The notes: generated from the letters alone by a model not told the origin. Positions 1-12,965 are shown, counted from the stretch's first letter. The stretch is 64,000 bases of DNA from Megalobrama amblycephala (GCF_018812025.1 NC_063045.1:49765691-49829690), one strand, 5' to 3'. Made by a program: numbers and translations.

Positions 1-26
1 TTAAATTTGTCTTGCAAAGTCCATCG

Positions 27-147
<121 letters not shown>

Positions 148-1819
148 GTTTTTGGACAAATATTAATTTGGTATATGTAAAAATAGCATGCAAAGTTGAT
201 TATGGTTTGTTAGATAATATTCTGCTTAAAGTGGATCTGAATCAATGTGTCAATGTGGTGGGAATGTTGAAATTGATTTCTGTGCTCTGTGCTGCACTTC
301 TTTCCCTTTCACACTCACTCTCTTTTTTTCCTCTTGTGCTTCCATGCTTTCTCTCTTTAATGAATCAGTGTGTCATTATAGATACAAAGGGTCAAAAACA
401 GTGGTACTTTGACACCAAAAAAAAATAAAAAAAATTAAAAAAACAATAATACAAGCCTTTTTGCAGTTTTGAAGGAATATTTTTTTAAAGCAATTCAGAA
501 ACACTTGAAGGCTACATTGGTTTTTTTTAGTACAATAGATATAATTTTATAACTAAGTATAATGAGCAATAAATATATGTGTCTGTGTGATAATTTGTAA
601 TATTATAAATACATAAATATTTGATATTTTGATATTAAGTGTACATTGTAGCAGTCAGGGCAGTGTGCCCATCCCAGGGCAGGCCGTTGAAATGAAGTGC
701 ACGTGGGCTGCTTGCCCAGCTCTCAACAAATGTATAATTTGTAACACTGAAGGCTGAAAGCGAGGGAGTAGATGGGGGAACAAAACAAAGAGATGGAGGG
801 TGTGCAGGATGTGGTATGAGTATATCAAGAAGGTTTGATTGGCAGGGTGGGTTTAGGGGGATTTCTGCAGGGGACAAGCCCCGTCTGCGCACACCACCCC
901 CTTTTTCATTTCCTAAGGCACATGTGTCCTCCCTTTCCCCTGGGACAGACCTTAACCAGGCAGTGGCCTGATGAGACAGAAGTGTCCCCAGTCTTTGTTT
1001 TGATTGGCATGAGGCAGTATTCTCCAGACATTTGCACACACATAGAATCCCACCAGCTTAGCCCTCTGAAACGGAGACAGAAAAGCCTGGAATTAATATT
1101 CTTATATCCCCAACTTCAAAGAGAATTTTGTCTCTTAGATTCCATCTTTGAGTCTGTGTTTATTTGCAGGTTGAAGATGAGAGCGAGAGAGAACGAGAGA
1201 GAGTCTTCTGTATATAGAGAGGGCTAATGGTTGACAGTTTTAATGCTTTTTTTCGTTTTGCAGTTTTTTTTTTTTTTTTTCTTCAGTTGGCAAAATAACA
1301 TTAATATTGCGATGTATGCACTAACAGCATTTTTAGAAGTAAACTGAACCTTTTTGGTATGTTTAGGCAAGTCAGAATTTGTAGCTCGCATTCTGAAACG
1401 CTATATATAATTAAATATCACATAACAGTAACTTGAAGTAGCTACTGTGAAAGTGCAATCTCATTGCAGTAATATTTTGGGAATTTTATTTCTTCTTCTA
1501 TAAGGAGCTCAGGTTTCACAACAACCGTTTGTTGTATTTTAAGTTGATGGAGCCTATGTGTTGTTGATACATGTTTACATTATTAAATGTTGTGCATTTT
1601 TTTTTACTTTTAGTTTTTCAGAAAATATTAGTTTGACACGTTTTATTATTTTGAGCTTTATCGTTACCTAACATTAAAATTAAAAGTAAAATGAAAAATA
1701 TAAGACTACAGAAAACTGTGGAGAATTCAACACTGACTGACTGCAGATTCTTCATTCCTGTGTTAGGGAGTTCCCCAAGGCTCCGTACTCAGCCCATCTA
1801 AACTCTTCACTCTGAGGCA

Positions 1820-2480
1820 TTGAACTTGACCTTTTAATTACACACATCACGCCCCAAATTCCTGCATGGTTGAGCAGGCTGATGTGCACCGCTCTCCTTT
1901 ACTCTCTTTTCTCGTAATCGAACTGATTGTCATGTAATTCGAGCTTGCACTTTGCATCTCAGCTGCTGTGAGCGGCAGGGAACGCCTGCTGTCTCTGAGG
2001 ACTCATTATAGAAGGATAATGAGATTGAAATTGCTCTTTTATAGAAATTGTTTTGCCCCACAATTTTGTGTTTATAAGATTGTGGGTAATATCCTGCGTG
2101 CAGGCACCATTATCTCTGCCATGTAGTCTTTTTTTCAAAGAGCATTTGTGGCTGTGTACGTGGAATTAGTGATTTCAGCATAAAGAGAGGGAGGATTTGC
2201 TAATGAGTGCATGAAATATTCCGGCCACATGAATTTGTGTTTGGCAGCATTTGCATGTTAATGATTTAGCCCTGAGCGGAGACACACATTACCATTTAAT
2301 TATTTGAATATTTTTCATTAGATTGCATAAGCCGTGAATATGTTTACATTGGACTTATTTAATAAAACATGCATCGCCTCATATGAAATGAATAAAGCTC
2401 TGTTGCCTTTTGTAAAAGCTCTGTGTATTTCAACTCACAAAGCTCTTACTGTATCAGAGAAACTACAGCGCTTCAGATAG
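1820..2480. other. Conserved-looking non-coding block with octamer motif
   Basis: Repeat-free, AT-rich sequence with homeobox-type TAAT cores and a POU octamer adjoining one: ATTTGCATGTTAATGA at 2249-2264. Its texture is like vertebrate conserved non-coding elements; conservation itself cannot be tested here. Confidence 0.35.
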
Positions 2481-3102
2481 GATATACTCAGGCGGCAGAA
2501 ACGGAGATAAAATGATGAGAATAAAACTTTAAGATGAGATTAAGTGCGTCTCATAACTTCTAACGGATCGTCTCTGTCTTAAGCCCTCAGCAGGTCTTAG
2601 AAGTTTCTTCTTGTCTGTTCTTTTCTGACAGCATTTGCCTTTTTTGTGAGTCGTGGTGGTTTCTTTTTAAGGTTGAGAGACGGTTGTTTACTGTGTTTTC
2701 TTCACACCACAGCCAGACTAGTAAAAACTCATCTCGACCCCCAATTTTTAGCTTTTTCTACCCGGTTTCTACATGGTTATAGAAGTGAAAATGGAGCAAG
2801 AGATAAGGGCGAAGGATATATATGAGGTATTTGTCAGTAAGTGCTCCTTTAAAAGACCACCGCTGTGTGAAAGCTGCATTCTGCTTGTCATCCACACTAT
2901 CAGTTTCATTAAAGCTGAAAATGCCCCCTGTTGTTGATGTGAGTGTATAGAGGTGGTCAAAACGCTTTTAAAGCCAGGGATGAATAAATGTCCATGTTTT
3001 GATGACACAAACAAAAAATTCTAAACAACAGCAACACAAAAAAAAAAAAAAATTGATTTTGACAATTTTCCAAAGAAAATGTGAGTGATGTCAATGCTGT
3101 TT

Positions 3103-3240
3103 AGTAGGGCTATATATTGGCAAGAATCTAGCGATACAATATGTATTACGATACAAGGGTTATGATACAATATATTGCGATACTTAAAGCAAGACAATAT
3201 TATTTTAGGAAGATGATCTAATTTTAGAAAAACTGTCATA
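3103..3240. repeat. hAT-like element fragment ('TAGGGCTATATATTGG')
   Basis: TAGGGCT end followed by repeated 'GCGATACAATAT' words, typical of fish hAT-derived repeats. The partner end was not located; family by resemblance only. Confidence 0.4.
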
Positions 3241-3538
3241 AAGAACACACCCCACCATATGCATAAAACCTGAGAAAAAAAATGTTTATTTTATTTAACC
3301 AGAACAGTAGGATGTGCATTTGTGTTTGTCTCTGTAGCATCCAAAATCATAGTACAAAAAAAATAAATAAAAAAATTTATTGAAGTGCTTGGCAGGAGTT
3401 TAGGTAAACAAATGTTATAATATAAACCGTATAATATAATACAGATTGTATTGTTAGGTCCTGCTTTAAATTTATCAATTCAACAGTTTATCAGTTTTTC
3501 ATTTCTCAAGTAGTGCAGAGTCTACTCCATGACTATAA

Positions 3539-4268
3539 AGGCCTGTACACACCGGGACGATTATCACGCACAATTATCGCTGACGTTTAACGCCTCGTGA
3601 CTAAACAAAGGGCGCCAATGTGAGTGTGCACACCAACGCGAAAAACGCGTAATTTTTTTAAAAAATGCCTCGGCTTCGTTTTTTTTGGTTTGACGCGCCG
3701 CGTTAAAAACTGGCCGACCAATGAGATTGGCGCTTTTGTTCACGTGCCTGGAGCTGCTGAAGTTACAGTAAAACACGACCTGGTGGCGCTCAAGCACAAA
3801 ACGGTCTTGCCGAGCACACATTGATACCAAGGCGACGAAGAGAAAGTAAGTAGACGAGGAAGACCCCTACAAACTATCCCTGTTATCCCTGTTTTTTTCT
3901 TTTACATTCAGGAAATATAGTTGAAAATGTCTATTTCATAAATATGTTTATTTGCACTACCGTTCACTTGCACTACTGTCATTGTGACTTATTTGAACTA
4001 TACCGTTTCTGACAACCATCTCTCATATGTCATATATATATATACCATTTTATATCTGCATTCGTATCTTCTTTAACTTTTTATTAATATCATAAATATG
4101 TTTATTTGCACTACCGTTAAGCACAAGCGCCACATACTGTCAGGGAGTTAAATTGCACGTCCACTCTGCACATCGCCAGTGAAAATCGCTTGGATATGAA
4201 CACAAAAAACGTCTCGAAAAATGCTGGCTATAAATGCGTGCGATATTCGTCCCGGTGTGTACAGGCCT
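3539..4268. mobile_element. Harbinger-type non-autonomous DNA transposon, 730 bp
   Basis: Near-perfect terminal inverted repeats start AGGCCTGTACACACCGGG and end with its reverse complement. The 3-bp direct repeat TAA flanks both sides (3536-3538 and 4269-4271), the target-site type of PIF/Harbinger. No transposase is present; the small open frames in both strands overlap the same GC-rich part and resemble nothing known. Confidence 0.85.
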
Positions 4269-4841
4269 TAACACTATTTAGTTCAAGTGAAATAGAAGAT
4301 CGAACGAGCTGTTTTATAATTTTAACTGAAAACATTTAATACTGTAAAGCTGCTTAATTTAAAGCAAGCTATTGTATAAAGTGGTATATGAATAAACATG
4401 ACGCACCTTGACAGGAGTGCCGAATTGCAGCATATCCACACCGCTATGATCAGATGCTTTCTTAACTGCTGTTTTCTCACCATTGTCATTTTTATTGTGT
4501 GTTTTTGTTATTAAGAGGAAAGCGCACAGCACATATTTTCATATTCATCTAGATGGATTACCAGTTGCTTGGGCGTTCTGGGTTGCCACTGGGTTGCTAG
4601 AGTTGTTCTGATTGGTTGGTTACTCTGATATTTCCTTGATATTTTCCTTATTGTCTACCAAGCAAGAATTGTAAATCTGCCAAGTGGAAATTGTAAAACA
4701 ATTGCTTAGAAAATAGGCTTGCTGCGATAGTCGGTGTTGTCTTCCATAGAAATTGATTGAAAATCCTCGCTCTCCTCCGCACCTTTATGAATGCCCGTGT
4801 GGCTGTGCATATTTTACTTTCACTTTCGAATTAGTGATTAA

Positions 4842-4844
4842 CCC

Positions 4845-4875
<31 letters not shown>

Positions 4876-4876
4876 A
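4842..4876. repeat. Poly(C) followed by (CA)n
   Basis: About 20 C then CA repeats. Confidence 0.95.
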
Positions 4877-5193
4877 AATTTCCTCACAGTCACAACCCTA
4901 TAGAAAACACATTTTGAGGGATCATCCATGTCTGCAGCACAAACTTTTAGTTAAGTGTTGCAGTTCCTGTTTTTTCCTTCTTTCCCTTTTGTCTTCTTAA
5001 TGCCAAAAGCGATCATTAAAAAAGTTGAACAATACAGTTACTGGAATCCCATCAGTTTCTCATGAATCTGTTCAAAGCAGTGGAGTTGGAGTGGATTAGT
5101 GTGTATGTGTGTGTGCGGGAGAGAGTGAGAAAAGCATGAGGGGATTGTGGCAGCATTGATTTAGTCATAAAACAGGCTTGTGATGTCTCAACA

Positions 5194-5206
5194 CCCCCCC
5201 CCCCCC
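5194..5206. repeat. Poly(C) run
   Basis: Thirteen C in a row. Confidence 0.95.
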
Positions 5207-7062
5207 ATGCTAGTCTCTCCTTCCTGTATCCTCCACCTCATCCCTCATTACAGACACTAGAAGACCACTTCAAGGTTCAGCTGTTTAGAGGAAGATCAGA
5301 CAGCTGTATTTGGCTAATGGACAGGCTTGTTTGTCAGTTCTTTTGCAAAATGATTGTCGACGGTTTTAATAATTCATAGTGATTTGTGTATGGGTGTTGC
5401 CAGTAATGTGTTTTTTATGTGTGGAAGTGTGTGGCAGATTGGCCTGCAGCAGGAGGTCCTGATAGATATCTTATATGTTCTCCAGCTCTGAGGGGTCCTG
5501 CCGCTATAACCATACTCAGTCTCACGCTTGGGATGGTCCTGCTGCGGAGCAGTCTGCCAGGTGTTTTATTGATGATCATGTCACCGGCCTGGTGAGCCTC
5601 GCATTTGCAAGGAACTTTCAGATAAAAGCAGAACAGAGAGGAAGAAAATTAGTGAATTTAACACTAATTACCGTTCATCTCTCATTTTGGCGCTCTGCAA
5701 TTGAATTGCTCTGTTGTAAGCAAGCAACATACAGTAGAGACAGGAAATGACTGGTAATGAGATCGCCAGATTTAAAATATCATCACCTGTAGAAGTCAGT
5801 AGAAAGGTACTTTATAAGTAGCCATGTAAAATTTTGTTGTATGCTACGGTTTTTTTTTTGTTACATTGTATTGCGCTCGCAGCTTAGTTTTAAAATTCAT
5901 CAAAAAAAAAAAAATATCAGAAATAGTAAGAGTAGGATGCCATTTGAAATTCACCCCCCGTGTAGCCAGTCTGATTCTGTCTTTTTTTGTAGCGAAATAT
6001 TTATTGATATGCTGCTGTGCATCATTGTGCATCAACTGAGTTATATGTAAGTTAAGATACATTCATTAATCTCATTGTATTGTTTTTGTACTTATTGCAA
6101 AAAGAAGTAAATAAAACTTAAATGAGTGTTCCCATCACATGCTGCTAACCACTAGGCCGGCGCTCCAACAAGAAAAAAGTAAAAGTACTCCTTTTTTTTA
6201 ATGCAGTGATGTTGGAAAGCTCTTCCACATATTGATTACATTTCATCCACTGCATTCTGTGCCCTGACTGACAGCTGACGTAATGACTGTATTTATGGAG
6301 GAGGGTGTGTGCTGCTGAATGTAGGTCAACAATAAGTGAAAGACAATAGCAAGCATTGCTGAATCCTACAGGTGTCAGGAAGCCTAAGAGAATGTCACGC
6401 CGGCCGTTAGACATGACAGGTGCTTCCATGTGCCTATGAACCACACACGCCTTGAATGGTATCAACTGCACCTTGCTTGAGGTGTTTGCAGGGTTGTGTG
6501 TTTTGCAGATTGAGGTTGAGCTACAGTTCTCTAGTTTTTACATAGTGGGCATGACACTCGCAGATTTGCCTTGCTGTGCATGTAGGGATCATTATTTGAT
6601 ATATTAACATTACCATTCAAACTTTTGATGTCAGTAAGATTTTTTTTTGTAAAAGAAATTAAAGGTTTAGTTGAAAATAAACTAAAAAAATAATTCAAGT
6701 CATAATAAGTCATTAATTACTCACCCTCATGTCGTTCTACACCATTAAGTCCTTCGTTCATCTTCTGAACACAAATTAAGATATTTTTTTATGAAATTCA
6801 ATGGCTCAGTGAGGCCTCTATTGCCAGCAATGTCAATATCCAGAAATGTACTCAAAACATATTTATAACAGTTCATGTGAGTACAGTGGTTCTACTTATA
6901 AATTAATCTACTTATATATTATAAAGCAACGAGAATACTTTTTGTGCGCCAAAAAAAAACAAATAACGACTTTATTCAACATTATCTAGTGATGGCCGAT
7001 TTCAAAACACTGCTTTGAAGCTTTATGAATCTTTTGTTTTGAATATTTTGTTTTTGTTTTAA

Positions 7063-8090
7063 AGGTCCCGTTTTTCGTGTTTTTTTTGAAGCTTTGATTG
7101 TGTTTATAGTGTGCAATATAACATGTGTTCATGTTTCGCGTGTAAAAAAACACAGTATTTTTCACATAATTTACTTATCTGTATACCGCTGTTTCCACTG
7201 TCATAAAAACGGGCTGATGACTTCCTTGTTCTATGAAGTCCCTCCTTCAGAAATACGTAACGAGTTCTGATTGTGCCAGCGGTTCCTGTGTTGTGATTCG
7301 ACAGCAGCTTAGCGCTCCTTGCCCGGAAAGGTCACGCCTCTTACCAAAACGTGGAGATGCACGCGCTCAGTGTTATTGTAAACATGTCTTTAATTTTACC
7401 CTATCAATTTGAGCCGGAATCAGACCCGGTGATTGGACTGCGGGATGAAAATAACAGCGTTTCGACGACATGGCGACAAACACACTCTACAAACGCAACT
7501 CTTGTGTATTCCTGTGGGCGGAGGTTAGTCAAAAAACTGTATCCCTTTAATAATGACATCATTAAAGGGATAGTTCACCCAAAAATGAAAATTTGATGTT
7601 TATCTGCTTACCCCCAGGGCATCCAAGATGTAGGTGACTTTTTTTCTTCAGTCGAACGCAAATTATGATTTTTAACTGCAACCGCTGCCGTCTGTCAGTC
7701 AAATAATAGGAGTGATTGGGAACTTGAACAATAAGAGTCGAAAAAACTTCCATAGACAAATCCTAATTAAACCCTGCGGCTCATGACGACGCATTGATGT
7801 CCTAAGACATGAAACGATCGGTTTGTACAAGAAACCGAACAGTATTTATATCATTTTTTACCTCTAATACACCACTATGTCCAACTCCGTTCAGCTTCCG
7901 GTTAGTGAGGTCTGATCGCGCTCTGACAACGGAAGTGATGTCTCGCGCTCATTGAAGTATATGGGCGAGACATCACTTCCGTCAGCAGAGCGGGTTTTTT
8001 GACCTCACTAACAGGATTTTATTTATACTCTAACAACAACATTACACACTAACTAAAGTTTGAAACATGGGATCACGAAGAACGGGACCT
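7063..8090. mobile_element. TTAA-flanked element with AAGGTCCCGTTTTTCGTG ends, 1.03 kb
   Basis: Inverted ends AGGTCCCGTTTTTCGTG and CACGAAGAACGGGACCT, flanked by TTAA at 7059-7062 and 8091-8094. This target site fits Kolobok- or piggyBac-type elements. Inside are a short coding-looking stretch (7351-7470), another TTAAAGGGATAGTTCACCC left end at 7562, and a strong hairpin (7905-8008). Confidence 0.8.
7351..7599 (+). pseudogene. Possible coding remnant inside the TTAA element
   Basis: An 81-codon open frame includes MSLILPYQFEPESDPVIG. It is preceded and followed by non-coding element sequence and runs into an Angel-like left end. The 'PYQFEPESD' stretch recalls the N-terminal motif of P2X7-like/transposon-associated fish proteins, but this is memory-based resemblance only. 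It is unlikely to be an active gene. Confidence 0.3.
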
Positions 8091-8598
8091 TTAATTTTTG
8101 GGTGAACTAACCCTTATACTAATACTTTTATTAGCAAAGATGCATTAAATTGATTCAAAGTGCCTGTAAAGACATTTATGGTGTTACAGAAGATTTCTAT
8201 TTCAAATAAATTATTTTCTTTGAATTGTTCTTTCTAGTAATCAAAGAATCCTGAAAAACATTTTACTGTTTCCACAAAAACATTAAGCAGTACAGCTGTT
8301 TTCAACATTGAAAATAAGAAGAAATGAGCACAAAATTAGTATATTAGAATAATTTCTAAAGGATCATGTGACACTGAAGACTGAAGTAAATTAAATATTT
8401 TATTAAGTATTTTAGTAAATATTTTATAATATTACTTTATTTTTTATAAGGGTGTTTTACCAGTACAGTTTTTCCTTTTTTCTTTTTCTTTTTTTTGAAT
8501 TCAATAATACATGTAAACGCTTTCTGAAAGTGACTCAGTCTCTCGACTTTCCAGAGAGCATGATGGGTGCTTGACTGGGCTGGTTGGAGCGCTCTCTC

Positions 8599-8640
8599 TC
8601 TCTCTCTCTCTCTCGATCTCTCTCTCTCTAGCTGTTGCTT
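8599..8640. repeat. (CT)n tract
   Basis: Interrupted CT repeat. Confidence 0.8.
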
Positions 8641-8839
8641 TCTCTTTTCCATAATGGTCAGGCTGTTAATCAAATCAATGCCTGGTCTCTGCTTGGCCAT
8701 CACATGTGCAAGTAATAGTTCAGTACTGAAACTACCTTTATGGCCCTGCACTTGACACTCCCTGATGAGGACCTTTAAACCCGACTGCAATGAAATACTT
8801 TACGCAATCACACTTCATTAATACTAACGACACAGGCCT

Positions 8840-8865
8840 GATGTGTGTGTGTGTGTGTGTGTGTT
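8840..8865. repeat. (GT)n tract
   Basis: About 12 GT units. Confidence 0.9.
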
Positions 8866-10249
8866 TTTTTTATATTTTTTTTTATGAGGTGACAATGATT
8901 GAGTTTTGATGTGACTTTGTGGTCAACGATGTTGACGAAAAAATATTTTTTGGGTTATTTTTCTTGTATTCCAGTGGAATAAGAGCATAATAACAGGAGT
9001 TGAGGCACATGATTCATTTTGCAAACTGCCAGTAACGTGTGAGTATTGACTGACTTTCCTCACAGAGGTCAATTACTGCTAGGCTACGGTGACCTTTTAA
9101 CATGGCATTGGAGTACGAGTTCTGAGCTGGTCAGATTAGATGTGACTCTTAGAAGTTTGCGAACACACTTCACGCTTCTCATTATGTAATATGAAGCAGC
9201 CAAAGTGCAGCAAATGGAAACTTGCAGCCCTCATCGGACCAGTAAACATCTTCCACGTGGCACCATCATAAACTGAAACACTATGTGTGTGTGAGTGCGT
9301 GTTTCGGTGTGTATGGGGGGTGGTTATTAGAGGTTTTGACTGAAAATCCAGACAGATTGCTTGAACGTAATTGAAGGCTGAAAATATAGGCTCTTCAGTT
9401 ATTTCACAGTTTTTCCTCTTCTCTCCAGATGAGCTTGGATGATCCCCAACACTGGTACTCTACCATTATCTGCAATTACCATAAAATCATCTATGTTCAA
9501 ATACAGCACTGTCATCATCTGTCTCCCAATAATATATGTTTTAAGGGGTTTCATTCAGAAAGGCAGGAGTCATCCGGCCCGCAGAACACACACAGGAAGC
9601 ACTGAGGGTTTGGAGAGTTCAGAGATGATGGTAGGAAGTCTGACTCTCTGGTTTGGCCACTTAGGCAGCAGTGTCTTGAAACAGCGGGAATAGTAGTAGA
9701 GCAGCATGCCTTGTGCAATAACTAAGCTGAATGCATTTTTATTTTGTGTGTGGTTTTTTTTGTTTTGTTTCCTGTCACTGCTGCTTTTATAATTCTTTAA
9801 GTTCAACAGGTTCACTCTATGTATCACATGACTTGAGCAAGGCTGAAATGATTAGGCTTTGTGCTGCCTTTAGTCACATGGCACTTATGAGAGACGAGTC
9901 ACCATTTCTCTTTCTGTCCCTTCAACAGACTCAAATGTGCAGTCTATTTTATTAGTGGCTAAAACTAGCAGCATTATTATTCAGTATTGTCATCGCTATT
10001 ATTATTCAGTATTGTTAGTTCAGAAATCAGTATTATTCAGTAATTCTGCACTAGGACATGGCTAACTGATACCTCATATCATGTGGCTTGTTGTGGGATA
10101 ATGTATGTTATTACTTTTCTAAGCAATCAGAGTTATTATTTTCACCTGGCAGAGGATAAATCCCATAGATTTGCATTGAAGGCTGGAGCCGAATCATGTC
10201 TAGATACTAGACTATCATAGACTTGATAGACTCTTTTGACTTGGACCCA

Positions 10250-11220
10250 TTAGAAAACACCCTAGAAAGCACATAGAACATCTATCAACCTCCTAGCAAC
10301 CATCTAGAACACCATAGCAACCACCCAGAACACCCTTGCAACCATCTAGAACACCATAGCAACCACCCAGAACACCCTAGCAACCACCCAGAACACCAAA
10401 GACCTGGAAACAACACAGAACATCTATCAGCCCACCACCCAGAACATGCTAGCAACCTCCTATTAACTATCTAGAACACCCTAAACACCACAGACCTGGC
10501 AACCACCCAGAACACCTAGCAACCGTCCAGACCACCTGGAAACCACCCAGAACACTCAAGACCTGGAAACCACACAGAACATCTATCGATCTCCTAGCAA
10601 CCATCTAGAACACCCTAGCAACCGTCCAGACCACCTGGAAACCACCCAGAACACTCAAGACCTGGAAACCACACAGAACATCTATCGATCTCCTAGCAAC
10701 CATCTAGAACACCCTAGCAACCACCCAGAACACCTGGAAACCATACAGAAGATCTATCAATCCGCCACCCAGAACATGCTAGCAACCTTCTAGCAACCAC
10801 CCAGAACACCCTAGACCTGGCAAACACCCAGAACACCTAGCAATCGTCCAGACCACCGAGAAACCACCCAGAACACCCTAGCAACCACCCAGAACACCAA
10901 AGACCTGGAAACAACACAGAACATCTATCAACCCACCACCCAGAACATGCTAGCAACCTCCTATTATCTATCTAGAACACCCTAAGCACCACAGACCTGG
11001 CAACCACCCAGAACACCTAGCAACCACCCAGAACACCCAAGACCTGGAAACCATACAGAACATCTATCAACCCACCGGCTAGAACATTCGATCAACCTCC
11101 TAGCAACCATCTAGAACACCCTAGCAACCACCATGAAAACCCTAAACCTGGCAACCACCCAGAGCACACCATCTAGTACACCCTGGTAACTACTTAGCAA
11201 TGCACTGACAACCATTCTTA
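10250..11220. repeat. Minisatellite of ~21-bp 'CTAGCAACCACCCAGAACACC' units
   Basis: Dozens of degenerate units such as AGCAACCACCCAGAACACCC and AGCAACCATCTAGAACACC. A 99-bp higher-order unit is repeated in tandem (starts 10521 and 10620), and a block near 10411 recurs about 500 bp later at 10912. No coding potential. Confidence 0.93.
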
Positions 11221-12236
11221 TCACCCTGTACCTTCTTGGTGGTGTCTAGTTGCATCTGACCATAAAACTAAGGATAAATCACAAATATAAAGAGAAACAG
11301 CCTCAAAGAATATCCTATTCTTTGTCATTTCCAGCATATATTTTGCCCTTGTAGCTGTTTTGTAAATGATTTGCAAAATAGTTTTACATATCCCAGATTA
11401 GGCTCCAGCCATATCCTGCTGAGCTGTGGTGTTGCGTGAGGTAGCGATGTGTGCTATGGAGTACTGGCTGTGTTCAAGCACACCCCCGCTCCTCTTGATA
11501 AGAGGTGAGGCACATAAAAAACCTTCATCCACCCCAGCAGCGCAGAGGGAATTAGCATACGTTAGCTGCCTGTGGGCCGAGATTATTGTTCTGTCTTAAA
11601 TTCAATTTCTTCTACCTCAGGACAAGCCTCTGTACTAGGATTAGCTCTCTCTCTGTGCATCCATCACTCAATGTCCTCAAAGGTGTGTGCCGTCTTCTTC
11701 CTGGCTTTGTGGTTAGCGTGTGACATGTTATCAGTCTCTACCTCATGGATTGGGTTTAAATGATTCACGGACATGGCTGGGAACTGGTGTGTGTCAGAGG
11801 TGTTGAAGCTTAAATGATCTCTGTGAACTCAACTGTCAACACATGGGCATCTCTAGGATTCATCCGTGTAATGGTGTCACTCTCTTAGTGTTAAATATTG
11901 TTGAAATATTATAACGTAGTTCCTGTGTGAACCTGTCTCCAATATCCTATGATAGTTATGAAGACAGCAGGTGTGACCATGTTTGATGTGGAATGGATGT
12001 TGTTTGCTAGTAATGGATATGTTGGGTGTTAAAGATAAAGACGTGTAAATGTTCTAAAGACATTTGAGCAGATGAGTTTCATTCTCTTATGAGCCAGTTC
12101 ATTAAGTGAATCAACATCTGACTCTTTTTCTTAACTACTGGTGAAACTTAAATCTGTTTCATTACTAACTTGCTCTTTGTTTGACAATGTGTAGTTAGAA
12201 AAATACATTTGTAACAGTAAATAAATAAGCCAATAA

Positions 12237-12354
12237 ATATTATTATAATATATTATATTATATTATATTATATTATATTATATATATTATATTATATTAT
12301 ATTATATATATATTATATTATATTATATTATATTATATTATATTATATTATATT
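12237..12354. repeat. (TATTA)n microsatellite
   Basis: Pentanucleotide TATTA array with short TA interruptions. Confidence 0.95.
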
Positions 12355-12428
12355 GTCTTACCAACTTGCAGTTCAGAAAGATATTCTGATGTTATGATTT
12401 TCATTATATATACAGTATATGTGCTCAC

Positions 12429-12965
12429 AATACCGTTCAAAGGTTTGGGGTCATAAGATTTTGGTAACACTTTATTTTAATGTGTCCCTGTTACACATTA
12501 CATGTATTTACTATAATAATAGCCATAAATTAGGCATAATTATATGCAACTAACCAAACCTAATCCTAAAAATATATATATATATATATATATACACAGT
12601 AATAGGGACACATTAAAATAAAGTGTAACCAATATTTTAAATGTTTTTAAAAGAAGTCTTTTTATGCATTTATTTGATCAAAAAAAAAACAGTAAAAACT
12701 TTAAAAATGACGGTTTTCTATTTTAATATTTTTTTATCGTATTTGTTTTTTTTTATATTTTCATGTTTTTCAGGATACTTTGATTAACAGAAAGTTCAAA
12801 AGAGCAGCATTTATTTGAAATGAAACAATTTTGTAACATTATAAAGGTCTTTGCTGTTACTTTTGATAAATTTAGCATGCCCTTGCTGAAGGAAAGTATG
12901 AATTTCTTTCAAAAGAAAACAAGAAAAAAAATCTTACTAAGCCCAAACATTTGAATGGTAGTGTG
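12429..12965. mobile_element. P-family MITE with nested element
   Basis: Left end ATACCGTTCAAAGGTTTGGG, right end AACATTTGAATGGTAGTGT; interrupted by the 12463-12630 element. Confidence 0.75.
12463..12630. mobile_element. Small palindromic MITE 'GGTAACACTTTATTTTAATG'
   Basis: Terminal inverted repeats of about 30 bp (GGTAACACTTTATTTTAATG and its complement at the right end), with a (TA)n tract inside. Inserted in the P-family copy. Confidence 0.8.

Larger units (their letters stand above)
6663..8113. mobile_element. Angel-like MITE, interrupted
   Basis: Left arm 'AAAGGTTTAGTTGAAAATAA' plus CTCACCCTCATGTCGTTC; right end TTTTTGGGTGAACTAACCC. Flanked by TTAA (6659-6662) and TTAT (8114-8117), a decayed TTAA duplication. 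Same family as 47318-47639 and 51725-52716. Confidence 0.7.
6611..8440. mobile_element. P-family MITE interrupted by nested elements
   Basis: Left end 'ACCATTCAAACTTTTGATG' at about 6611; the body resumes at about 8118 (GCAAAGATGCATTAAATTGA) and continues to about 8390 (AAGGATCATGTGACACTGAA). These blocks are contiguous in the intact copies at 28 kb and 47.7 kb, so the 6663-8113 material was inserted. Confidence 0.7.

Noticed and set aside
3564..3830. Open frames on both strands in the GC-rich part of the 3.5-kb element
   Set aside because: Overlapping, short, no transposase motif; the element looks non-autonomous.
6132..6165. A-box-like 'GGCCTAGTGGTTAGCAG' on the minus strand
   Set aside because: No B-box at the right distance and no SINE body, so neither a tRNA nor a SINE is supported.
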